Positions 49,686 to 59,303 of a stretch of 64,000 nucleotides of DNA are shown here, piece after piece; the stretch's first letter is position 1; each line of letters opens with the position of its first letter. The translations under genes and the position numbers were made by a program. The stretch comes from Terriglobia bacterium (GTDB lineage Bacteria; Acidobacteriota; Terriglobia; Bryobacterales; Bryobacteraceae): assembly GCA_020073145.1 (NCBI GenBank), contig JAIQFS010000038.1, forward strand, positions 1 to 64,000. Reading direction: 5' to 3'. Below the pieces are notes generated by a model. That model was not told the DNA's origin and searched no databases. It saw only the letters and a program-made list of their open reading frames with translations.

Positions 49686-50549
49686 GTGAAATATCGGTAT
49701 AACCATAGTTTGACCGCCGTCGCAGGTGTGTTTGCGTTCTTATCGTTGACTCTAATTCCCGCATTTGCCCAGGAACCGGCAACTGGCCCAGGCGCGCCCC
49801 CGGCGGAAGGCCGCGGTGCCGGACGAGGAGGGGCTCGCGGACGCCGGGCCAACCGGCCGCCCTCCGGGCCGACACCCCGCCTGCCCGACAATCCGTTTTA
49901 CGGCGTGAACGCCGGCAAGCCGGATCTGGGCGGAAAAGGCATGTGGCAGGTTCCCTACGTGATCGACATGGCCAGCGCGCGGTACACAGCCGACCGTAAG
50001 GACGTGCAAGTGCCGTTCACGGCCGAGGCGCAGAAGATATTTGATGAGCGCACGGCGGACCACTCGAAGGACGACCCGGAAGGGTTCTGCCTGCCGCCGG
50101 GGGTACCGCGCATGATGTACACGCCGTACCCGGCGCAGATTTATCAAATGGCCGACCGCATCCTCTTTATCTTCGAGGGCGGGGCGCACGTCTGGCGGCT
50201 GATCTGGATGGACGGCCGCAAGCATCCTGCGGACCCGAATCCCACGTACCTGGGCGACTCGATCGGGCACTGGGAAGGGGACACGCTGGTGGTGGACACG
50301 GTCGGCTTCAATGACCGGACATGGCTGGACGCGGCTGGGCATATGCACGGGGAGAAGCTGCACGTGACGGAAAAGTTCACGCGGCCGGACATGGACACGC
50401 TGCGGCTGGAAGCCACCATCGACGATCCGGACTACTACACCAAGCCGTGGACGACGGTGACGACCTCGACCTGGGCGCCGGGGCAGGAACTGCTGGAGTA
50501 CATTTGCCAGGAAAACAACAAGGATTTGAAGCATCTGGTAGGGAAATGA
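49686..50549 (+). CDS. Secreted HWEGDTLVVDT-family protein, copy 2
   Basis: A 287-residue paralogue of the protein at 43452. It has signal peptide YNHSLTAVAGVFAFLSLTLIPAFA, a Gly/Arg/Pro-rich linker, FCLPPGVPRMMYTPYPAQIYQMADRILFIFEGGAHVWRLIWMDGR, then SIGHWEGDTLVVDTVGF and a C-terminal LLEYICQENNKDLKHLVGK. GTG 49686 was chosen over ATG 49602, as GGAGG lies at ideal distance and the signal peptide then starts correctly. As in the first copy, a DUF6152 gene is adjacent, here downstream. Confidence 0.85.
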   Translation: MKYRYNHSLTAVAGVFAFLSLTLIPAFAQEPATGPGAPPAEGRGAGRGGARGRRANRPPSGPTPRLPDNPFYGVNAGKPDLGGKGMWQVPYVIDMASARYTADRKDVQVPFTAEAQKIFDERTADHSKDDPEGFCLPPGVPRMMYTPYPAQIYQMADRILFIFEGGAHVWRLIWMDGRKHPADPNPTYLGDSIGHWEGDTLVVDTVGFNDRTWLDAAGHMHGEKLHVTEKFTRPDMDTLRLEATIDDPDYYTKPWTTVTTSTWAPGQELLEYICQENNKDLKHLVGK

Positions 50550-50669
50550 AGCGATGTCGGGTAACCTTGGAAGGGCTACCGAACATCAAGTATTTGTTGC
50601 ATAATAGGGTGGATCGGATCTGTGGTTGGTTCGACAAAAACAACGAAAGAGAAGGATGGAGGTTTTTGC

Positions 50670-51080
50670 ATGAAGGCTAGTTTGCTGTGTGGTTTAGCGG
50701 TCGTTCTCGGGTTAGCGGCCGTGCCGGCGCTTGCCCATCATTCGTTCGCGGCGGAGTATGACGGCCAAAAGCCGGTCACAATGACGGGAACGGTCACGAA
50801 AGTAGAGTGGATGAATCCCCACGCGCGGTTCTACATCGACGTGAAGGACGAGAGCGGGAAAGTGACCAATTGGGAACTCGAGCTCGGGAGTCCGAACGGC
50901 CTCATGCGTCGCGGCTGGACGCGGCACTCGATGAAAGAGGGCGATGTGGTCACGGTCAACGGCTCGCTGGCCAAAGACGGTTCGAACCTCGCCAATGCGC
51001 GGACGGTGAAACTGGCGGACGGCAAGTCTCTGTTCGCGGGCTCAGCCAGCGAAACGGGCGAGGCCAAAGCCGGACAGTAG
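50670..51080 (+). CDS. DUF6152 secreted protein, copy 2
   Basis: A 136-residue exported protein with signal peptide MKASLLCGLAVVLGLAAVPALA and the family mark AHHSFAAEYDGQKPVTMTGTVTKVEWMNPHARFYIDVKD, then WELELGSPNGLMRRGWTRHSMKEGDVVTVNGSLAKDGS. GGAGG lies 7 nt before the ATG. It is clearly related to the protein at 43041. It follows a HWEGDTLVVDT-family gene by 120 bp and is closed by a strong hairpin at 51114-51149. Confidence 0.88.
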   Translation: MKASLLCGLAVVLGLAAVPALAHHSFAAEYDGQKPVTMTGTVTKVEWMNPHARFYIDVKDESGKVTNWELELGSPNGLMRRGWTRHSMKEGDVVTVNGSLAKDGSNLANARTVKLADGKSLFAGSASETGEAKAGQ

Positions 51081-51113
51081 TCGGAACGGACGTCCATCCA
51101 AATTGACTCAAGA

Positions 51114-51149
51114 AGCCGGTGTTGGAGCTGTCACGCTCGAACACCGGCT
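51114..51149 (+). terminator. Terminator hairpin after DUF6152 gene
   Basis: A perfect 10-bp stem, AGCCGGTGTT (51114-51123) with AACACCGGCT (51140-51149), is followed by attctattt. It shares the GCCGGTGTT word with the hairpin at 52363-52402. Confidence 0.75.
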
Positions 51150-51200
51150 ATTCTATTTCACGACCGCCGGCCGGTCACTCACAATTAGGGAGGATAGAAC

Positions 51201-52355
51201 ATGAAGTTTCGGTGCAAGCGGCTGGTGGTTGCAGTCGCTGGAATGGCAGTCGTGTGGCTGACCGGGATGACGATGGTCAACCGAGCCACGGCACAAGGCC
51301 AGCCAGCGGCCGCAGCGAAAGTGCAGACCGCGGGAGAGGCCTTCAAGAACGTCACCACGAGCACGCTCAAGGGTCTGACGGTGGACGATTTTCTAGGAGC
51401 CATGGGGGTCATGGCGGGCGCGCTGGGGTATGATTGCGCGGACTGCCACCCCGGAGCCGGCTCCGACAAAGTGGACTGGGTAATCGACACTCCCAAGAAG
51501 AGGACGGCGCGCAAGATGGTGGAGATGGTTGCCACGATCAACCGCACGAACTTCAATGGCGTGCAGAATGTCACGTGCTTTACATGCCATCACGGCCGCG
51601 ACCTACCATCGACCACGCTGGCTCTGGACAAACTGTACGGTCCGCCCAACGAAGAGCAGCCGGACATTATCCAGGTGGGACAGGGACAACCGTCCGCGGC
51701 CCAGATTCTGGACAAATACATTGCGGCGATGGGCGGAGCGCAGCGGCTAGCCGGTTTGAAGAGCTTTGCGGCCACCGGGACCAGTCTGGGATATGAGGGA
51801 CTGGGGGGCGGCGGTTCGTTCCAGATCTACGCGCAGTCTCCGGATCAACGCTCGGTGATCATCGAGTTCAAGGATCACCCGGAACGCGGGGATAGCACCC
51901 GAGCCTTCAATGGGAAGACCGGTTGGGTGAAATCGCCGCGCGGCTTGTTAACCGAATACGAAGTCACCGGAAACGAGCTGGAGGGGATGCGGCTGGACGC
52001 AGAGCTGGCCTTCCCCGCGCAGATCCAAAAAACGCTGACCAACTGGCGCGTTGGGGTAGACGATGTCGTCAACGGCCAGGATGTTCACGTGCTGCAGGGA
52101 CGCGGTCCCAAGGGGCTTCTGGCGACGTTCTATTTCGATACGAAGTCGGGCCTGCTGGTGCGGCTGCTGCGGTACAGCGCGTCGCCGATCGGCCGGATTC
52201 CCACGCAGGTGGACTATTCGGACTATCGCGACGTGGGCGGCATCAAGTTCCCGTTCAAGTACACGTTCTCCTGGCTAGACGGCCGGGATAACTTCCAGTT
52301 GAGCGAAGTGAAGACGAACGTGCCGGTTGACGCTGCGAAGTTCGGCAAGCCGTAA
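51201..52355 (+). CDS. Dihaem c-type cytochrome (reaction-centre cytochrome-like) with extra C-terminal domain
   Basis: A 384-residue exported protein. Signal peptide RLVVAVAGMAVVWLTGMTMV is followed by a 130-residue region with two haem sites, YDCADCHPGAG and VTCFTCHHGRDLP, in the spacing of the photosynthetic reaction-centre cytochrome c family (Met ligands in MGVMAGALG and KMVEMVATIN). Non-phototrophic acidobacteria carry many of these. The remaining 200 residues (ILDKYIAAMGGAQRLAGLKSFAATGTS... VDYSDYRDVGGIKFPFKYTFSW) look like an LolA/outer-membrane-lipoprotein-carrier type beta half-barrel. It may hand electrons to a membrane-bound dehydrogenase. Bounded by hairpins on both sides. Confidence 0.85.
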   Translation: MKFRCKRLVVAVAGMAVVWLTGMTMVNRATAQGQPAAAAKVQTAGEAFKNVTTSTLKGLTVDDFLGAMGVMAGALGYDCADCHPGAGSDKVDWVIDTPKKRTARKMVEMVATINRTNFNGVQNVTCFTCHHGRDLPSTTLALDKLYGPPNEEQPDIIQVGQGQPSAAQILDKYIAAMGGAQRLAGLKSFAATGTSLGYEGLGGGGSFQIYAQSPDQRSVIIEFKDHPERGDSTRAFNGKTGWVKSPRGLLTEYEVTGNELEGMRLDAELAFPAQIQKTLTNWRVGVDDVVNGQDVHVLQGRGPKGLLATFYFDTKSGLLVRLLRYSASPIGRIPTQVDYSDYRDVGGIKFPFKYTFSWLDGRDNFQLSEVKTNVPVDAAKFGKP

Positions 52356-52362
52356 TCGAAGT

Positions 52363-52402
52363 CTGGCCGGTGTTCGAGCCGCAGGGTTCGAACGCCGGCC
52401 AG
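52363..52402 (+). terminator. Terminator hairpin after cytochrome gene
   Basis: CTGGCCGGTGTTCGA pairs with TCGAACGCCGGCCAG across a 10-nt loop (one G-T pair), starting 8 bp after the stop codon. No T run follows. Confidence 0.65.
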
Positions 52403-52522
52403 GCTGTCCGTCCCGACGCGGCTCGTGAGACCTACCAGAGTCGGCGTGCCCCGTTTCCAAACTCCCTCCTTTCGCACCCTTTCCCAGTGTCCGCGGAACC
52501 CCGAGCGTTTGAAATCTTATAG

Positions 52523-52639
52523 TGGTCGCACGATGCGAATTTATTCGTCGATCCGGCGGGGTATCAGGCGAACCTGGACCGGCAGGGGAAGGCGTTTCTA
52601 GCAAAGTGGGAGGAGCAGAAGAAGGCGGGTGGGCCGTAG
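52523..52639 (+). pseudogene. C-terminal remnant of a metallo-beta-lactamase-fold (B3-like) gene
   Basis: A frame that opens just after TAG 52520-52522 reads SHDANLFVDPAGYQANL, then DRQGKAFLAKWEEQ, and stops at TAG 52637-52639. The (N/D)xFVDPxGYxAxxD string is the C-terminal helix entry of subclass B3-like metallo-beta-lactamase-fold proteins. The zinc-binding HxHxDH part should lie more than 500 bp upstream, where the cytochrome gene now stands. There is no start codon or ribosome-binding site. It looks like the stump of a deleted gene. Confidence 0.5.
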
Positions 52640-52664
52640 GTCCGGGCGGGCGAATCGCCGGCCG

Positions 52665-54641
<1,977 letters not shown>

Positions 54642-54901
54642 TTCTTCAGTATACGGGGGGCGGGAAGACACTACGGCTCGGCAGGGGCGTTGCGGCCGGC
54701 CCGGCTACGAGACCCGGTCTCGCGGACCTATCGCCGTGCGTTGCGGGCTGCTCAATGGTTCAAATCGCACCTACGAGGTCATTGAATCGCTAAATGGCGC
54801 TACTTATGAACGCTCGTTCGGATAATCGGTAATTCATTGAATTCCGAAGTGAAATTGGTTGTGACCGCCGCAGCCCTTGTGGGGGCTGAAACCTCGGGCC
54901 T
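54642..54901. other. Intergenic region between uvrB and the kinase gene
   Basis: Contains the probable uvrB promoter and, at 54871-54888, a CAGCCC-GGGCTG hairpin 14 bp beyond the kinase stop that could be its terminator. No gene is supported. Confidence 0.4.
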
Positions 54902-57568
54902 TCACTTCCTCAACCCCGCCGTCCAGTTCAGCACCACCGTGATGGGCGAGGGCGGCGCGTTCGAGGCGACCAAGGCCACTGCAAACCGGACGAACTTCTG
55001 GCCGTCACCGCTCACATCGTAAGGATTGGGGCCGGCCGCAAAGGCGAACAGCGTGCGGGCGACGCCGGCCTGGAAGTTGGGGCCGGGCGTCACCTCCACC
55101 GACATCAGGTTATTGCCAGCTGAATCCAGATAGTAAAGCTCTTTGCCGTCGCGCCGCCAGCGTGGCATCAGACCGCCGCCCTTCGACACCATCCATTTGC
55201 CGCCCGTGGGGTTGGGGAACGGCTGGACATAGATCTCGTTACTTCCGGAAGCGTTGGACTGGTAGGCTACGAAGCGGCCGTCCGGAGAGAAGCGCCCCTC
55301 GGTTTCGTTGAACTCGGTTTGCAGATACACCGCCGGCTTGCGTTCTCCGGTCATCGGCATCACCCAAAGATCCGCGCCGGTCTTGGGATCGGTGCTGGTG
55401 AACAGAAGATACCGGCCGTCGCGGGACCAGTCGGTCGGGATCTTGCTCTGGCCGGACTTAAACAACGGTTCTTCGCTGCCGGCTCCGGTTGCCACCTTCA
55501 AGTAAAGATCGCGGTCCGAGGCATAGGCAATGCGGGTGCTGTCCGGCGACCAGACAGGCGCGGTATCCACGGCGGCAGCAAACGTGAACCGCGCGCTGGT
55601 GGTCCGGACCACGTCGTAGAGCCACAGATCCAGGTTCGCCTGGGTATCGGCGCGGAAGGCCACGCGCGTGCCATCGGGCGAGAGCGCAGGGGTGTTGAAC
55701 GTCCCTGGGGCACCGCCAGCAGAGGCGCTTACCTGCTTGCCCTGCCGGTCAAACCAGGTGAGACGCAGGGCCCCGCCTCCGAAACTGGTTCCCGTCCGGT
55801 ACGCCAGAACGCCGGTCGGGGAGGCCGAGAAATATCCCCCGATCGCCAGGGGGCCGCTGCTTACTTGCTCGGCAATGGGAATCGCGTCACCTGCCAGTTC
55901 CAGCCGCCCGGCATCGAAGGGTTGGGCGATCAGGGCACCTTCCCGCAGGAAGAGCAGGAAGCCTGCCGGGCCGTCGGGCGAAGGCACATACACCGCGCCC
56001 GACTGAGTGGCCAGCAGACGCTTGTCGCTCTGCTGCTCGGGCTTGGTATCGAGCGACCCGATGTAGAGGCCGGTGACTTCCGGGCGGCTGGAGACCCGCT
56101 GGTAAACAAAATGGCGGCCGTCGGGCAAGAAATACGGAAACCGGTGAAACGACTCTCCCTTGGAGGTGTTCAGCACGGTCACCGGGGTGCAGTCGCCGCC
56201 CGCCGCCGCGACGCGCAACAGCCCGGTCGCCGATAGGACCACCACTCCTTCCCGGCTCCAGGAGCCCGTCGGCACTCCGGTGGAGGGTTCGCACAGCGTC
56301 TGAGGCGGCTCCCCCGCGACATCCACGCGCTTGAGCTTGAGCGGCAACGGTCCCGCTCCAAAGGCGAGGGAGCGGCTGTCCGGAGACCAGAACAACGCGC
56401 CCCCCGCGTTCTCGGTCCCGGGCAGCATCCGCGCTTCGAGCGTGTCCAGCGAGCGAACCCAGATTTGACCGAGGCCGCCCCCGTCGCCGTTGGCGAAAAA
56501 AGCCAGCCGGCGGCCATCCGGCGAGATCACCGGCGGCGCTGTGAACGTAAAGTTCATCTTTTCCGGCGGCGGCACCTGGAACCGCATTACCTCCCGCGCG
56601 GGCGGCGTGCGCCACGGCGCCCACACGGCTACTCCCACCGCGAGGACCAGCGCGGCCACGGTTGCGACCCAGGCCACCAGACGTTTTTGCGGTGCCGCCG
56701 CGGCCCCTGGCGCCAATGGTTCCGGCGGCACGGGATTGGCCAGCACGATCCGTGCTTCTCCCATCGCCTGCAAGCGGATCCTCGGGTCTCGTTCCAGGCA
56801 TCGCTTCAACAGGTGTCGGATGCCGGGCGGCGTGTTGGCCGGCAGTGCGTCCAGCTTGACGTCCTTCAGGATGACCGACGCCATGGTTTCCGCCACGGTC
56901 TCGCCTTCGTGCAGCGGTTTGCCCGCCAGCATCTCGTACAACACGACCCCGAAGGCCCAGATGTCCGCCCGCCGGTCGACTGGTTTCCCTTTCGCCTGTT
57001 CCGGCGACATGTAGGCTGCGGTACCCAGCACCACGCCCGCGCGCGTGGCGGTCATCGTCAAGGTCGGCGAGTTGCGCGGATCGCTCAGATCCGGCTCATC
57101 GGCCAACGCCTTGGCCAAGCCGAAATCCAGCACCTTTACCGTGCCCTCTGGCGTCACCTTCACATTTGCGGGCTTCAGATCGCGATGGATCACGTTGTGG
57201 TCGTGAGCGTACTCCACCGCATCGGCGATCTGCGCCGCGATCGGCAGGGCTTCGTCCAACGGAATCGGCCCGCCAGCAATGCGATCGGCCAGCGTCGGCC
57301 CGGGCACCAGCTCCATCACGAGTGCCCGCTCTTCCACGCCGTAGATATGCGCGATACCCGGATGATTCAACGAGGCCAGCAGCAGGGCCTCACGCGTAAA
57401 CCGCACGATCCGGTCCGCGTCGGTAGCGAAGGCATCCGGCAGAACCTTAACGGCCACCTCGCGCTGCAGCTTGGTATCGCGCGCGCGGTAGACCTCTCCC
57501 ATCCCGCCTGCGCCGATGGGTGCGAGGATTTCGTAAGGGCCGATTTTGGAGCCCGGAGCCAAAGACAT
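54902..57568 (-). CDS. Membrane Ser/Thr protein kinase with PD40 beta-propeller sensor domain
   Basis: An 888-residue Hanks-type kinase. The N-terminal kinase domain (8-270) has GAGGMGEVYRARD, the Lys in EVAVKVLPDAF, HRDLKPANVKV, DFGLAKA, TAAYMSPEQAKG and WAFGVVLYEM. A single TM at about 297-316 (VAWVATVAALVLAVGVAVWAPW) is followed by a periplasmic beta-propeller of PD40/TolB-like repeats, each with SPDGRR-LAF or WSPDSTRIAYASD. Acidobacteria have many of these. The propeller probably binds an extracellular ligand and controls the kinase. All catalytic residues are present. Monocistronic. Confidence 0.95.
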   Translation of the reverse strand: MSLAPGSKIGPYEILAPIGAGGMGEVYRARDTKLQREVAVKVLPDAFATDADRIVRFTREALLLASLNHPGIAHIYGVEERALVMELVPGPTLADRIAGGPIPLDEALPIAAQIADAVEYAHDHNVIHRDLKPANVKVTPEGTVKVLDFGLAKALADEPDLSDPRNSPTLTMTATRAGVVLGTAAYMSPEQAKGKPVDRRADIWAFGVVLYEMLAGKPLHEGETVAETMASVILKDVKLDALPANTPPGIRHLLKRCLERDPRIRLQAMGEARIVLANPVPPEPLAPGAAAAPQKRLVAWVATVAALVLAVGVAVWAPWRTPPAREVMRFQVPPPEKMNFTFTAPPVISPDGRRLAFFANGDGGGLGQIWVRSLDTLEARMLPGTENAGGALFWSPDSRSLAFGAGPLPLKLKRVDVAGEPPQTLCEPSTGVPTGSWSREGVVVLSATGLLRVAAAGGDCTPVTVLNTSKGESFHRFPYFLPDGRHFVYQRVSSRPEVTGLYIGSLDTKPEQQSDKRLLATQSGAVYVPSPDGPAGFLLFLREGALIAQPFDAGRLELAGDAIPIAEQVSSGPLAIGGYFSASPTGVLAYRTGTSFGGGALRLTWFDRQGKQVSASAGGAPGTFNTPALSPDGTRVAFRADTQANLDLWLYDVVRTTSARFTFAAAVDTAPVWSPDSTRIAYASDRDLYLKVATGAGSEEPLFKSGQSKIPTDWSRDGRYLLFTSTDPKTGADLWVMPMTGERKPAVYLQTEFNETEGRFSPDGRFVAYQSNASGSNEIYVQPFPNPTGGKWMVSKGGGLMPRWRRDGKELYYLDSAGNNLMSVEVTPGPNFQAGVARTLFAFAAGPNPYDVSGDGQKFVRFAVALVASNAPPSPITVVLNWTAGLRK

Positions 57569-57660
57569 GCGATTTGCCCAATTCTACTCCAAACCGAGGT
57601 TAGGTCCTGAAGTGCGACTATCCGGAGACTGTGCAAAGTGGGAACGAGCCAGAGGTCCGG

Positions 57661-57867
57661 TCACTCGAAGAGGGCTTGGATGCCATCATGCCGGGCCAGT
57701 CCGCTTCCGCCACACGTGGCGCACACGCCAGTGCCTTTGCAATACGGGCACTTGGGCTGGGCTGAGTCGAGTTGCGTATTGACTCCGGTGCCGTTGCATT
57801 GGCTGCACTTACCGTTTCCTTCGAAAAGCCCTTCGGCGCAATCGGGGCAACGACCTCGGCCATGCAT
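57661..57867 (-). CDS. Small DnaJ-type zinc-finger protein
   Basis: A 68-residue protein consisting almost entirely of four CxxC pairs: CPDCAEG, CSQCNGTG, CPYCKGTG and CATCGGSG. The last three have the CxxCxGxG form of the DnaJ central domain, enough for two zinc ions, yet there is no J-domain or substrate-binding part. It may be a free-standing folding or redox helper. The ATG lies in a region divergent to waaF; upstream of it no strong ribosome-binding site is visible. A longer frame to 58032 is antisense to waaF. Confidence 0.7.
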   Translation of the reverse strand: MHGRGRCPDCAEGLFEGNGKCSQCNGTGVNTQLDSAQPKCPYCKGTGVCATCGGSGLARHDGIQALFE

Positions 57868-57918
57868 CAGCGGCCAGTATACCAAGAGTTCGACGGCCCG
57901 CTGGTATGCTAGGGGACG

Positions 57919-58968
57919 GTGGCTTTCAATCCATCTTCGGTATCGAGCGTGATGGTGCGCGCGACGAACTGGCTGGGCGACGCGGTGATGTCGCTGCCGG
58001 CAGTGCGCGTGATCCGGCAGGTGTTTTCCCACGCGCAGCTCACGGTGGTGGCGCGGCCTGGAGTGGCCGAATTATACGGGCGCGAAACTGGCATCGATCG
58101 CGTGATTGAGTATAGGGCGAAGGGGCTCGGGGAAAAACGCGAGTTCGCCCATGGGTTGCGGAAGGAGCGGTTCGATTGCGCGATTCTGCTGCAGAATGCG
58201 TTTGACGCGGCGCTGATGGCATGGATGGCGGACATCCCGGAACGCATCGGGTACCGGAGGGACGGGCGGGGAGTTTTGTTGACGCGGGCCATTGGGGTGC
58301 CGGAGCCGGGCGAGATTCCCCGCCACGAACGGTTCTATTATTTGGAATTGCTGCGGCGGGCGGGACTGATGGAGCATTTTCCTCCGACGGAGCCGATCCG
58401 CCTGGACGGCATTCCTGCGGCGCGCGAGGCGGGGATGCGGCGGTTGGCGGAACTGGGGATTCACGGGCCGGCGATCGGGATCAGCCCGGGTGCGGCGTAC
58501 GGCAACGCCAAGCGCTGGCTGCCGGAACGGTTTGCGGAGACGGCGCGGAGACTGGCGGGCTCGGTGCTGGTGTTTGGGTCGGGCGGGGAACGCGAACTAT
58601 GCGGGCAGGTGGCGGCGGGCGTGGGCGGCCGGAACCTGGCGGGCGAGACCACGCTTGGCGAGTTCATCGACCTGGCGGCGGCCTGCCGGTTGTTTCTGAC
58701 GAACGATTCCGGGGCGATGCATGTGGCCTCGGCGCTGGGAGTGCCGACGGTGGCGGTGTTCGGCGCCACCGACGACACCACCACCGGGCCTACGGGGCCG
58801 TTGGCGCGAGTGATCCGGGAGCACGCGGAATGCAGCCCGTGCCTGCGGCGCGAGTGTCCGATCGACCATCGCTGCATGACGGGCGTGACTGTAGACCGGG
58901 TGGCCGCGGCCGCGCTTCAATTGTGGGAGGAATCCGCGTCGGCGTGGACACAAGAAGCAAGCTCGTGA
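57919..58968 (+). CDS. waaF: ADP-heptose:LPS heptosyltransferase II
   Basis: A GT-9 glycosyltransferase of 349 residues that adds the second L,D-heptose to the LPS inner core. The N-terminal motif is VRATNWLGDAVMSLPAVRVIRQVF, the central one ISPGAAYGNAKRWLPERFAETARRL, and the ADP-heptose-binding region is LFLTNDSGAMHVASALGVPTVAVFGATDD, with a conserved CSPCLRRECPIDHRCM near the end. It starts at GTG 57919. Its stop overlaps the GTG of the next gene, opening a four-gene LPS operon (57919-60821). Confidence 0.95.
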   Translation: MAFNPSSVSSVMVRATNWLGDAVMSLPAVRVIRQVFSHAQLTVVARPGVAELYGRETGIDRVIEYRAKGLGEKREFAHGLRKERFDCAILLQNAFDAALMAWMADIPERIGYRRDGRGVLLTRAIGVPEPGEIPRHERFYYLELLRRAGLMEHFPPTEPIRLDGIPAAREAGMRRLAELGIHGPAIGISPGAAYGNAKRWLPERFAETARRLAGSVLVFGSGGERELCGQVAAGVGGRNLAGETTLGEFIDLAAACRLFLTNDSGAMHVASALGVPTVAVFGATDDTTTGPTGPLARVIREHAECSPCLRRECPIDHRCMTGVTVDRVAAAALQLWEESASAWTQEASS

Positions 58969-59303
58969 GCGTGGAGGCCGCATCGCGCCTCCTCGGCCCG
59001 CTCGTGCTGGTGGCAGGGTGGTTCGACGTGCTGCGCGCGGCGGACGCGCGAGAACTGGAACAGGCAGGCCGGCCCCTGCTGGTGGTGGTTTTACCGCACG
59101 CGGACGAGACGCTGGCAGCGGCCGCTCGAGCGGAAATGGTGGCGGCGATCCGCGTGGTAGACTACGTGGTGACTGCCGACCATGACGCTCTGGAGGGCCT
59201 GATCGAACGGCTTCAACCAGCGACCGTGGCGCGGCTGGAAGCGGTCCACGCTGACCGCGCACGCCGATTGATGGAAGATGTCCAACGGAGCCAAACCCGC
59301 TAG
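58965..59303 (+). CDS. Degenerate HldE-like nucleotidyltransferase
   Basis: A 112-residue protein whose sequence follows the C-terminal cytidylyltransferase-like domain of HldE (RfaE): LVLVAGWFDVLRAADARELEQA, then LLVVVLPHADETL, RAEMVAAIRVVDYVVTADHD and LIERLQPATVARLEA. Functional enzymes have FD-(I/L)LHAGH; here the HxGH motif that holds the nucleotide is replaced by R-A-A-D, and the KGxDY end is absent. It begins at a GTG overlapping the waaF stop (GTGA) and runs 26 bp into the next heptosyltransferase. It probably is a non-catalytic relative, perhaps helping the heptose pathway. Confidence 0.75.
   Translation: MSVEAASRLLGPLVLVAGWFDVLRAADARELEQAGRPLLVVVLPHADETLAAAARAEMVAAIRVVDYVVTADHDALEGLIERLQPATVARLEAVHADRARRLMEDVQRSQTR

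Noticed and set aside
56465-57610. 381-residue plus-strand frame over the kinase domain
   Set aside because: Complement of well-conserved kinase motifs; Arg/His-rich and without homology.
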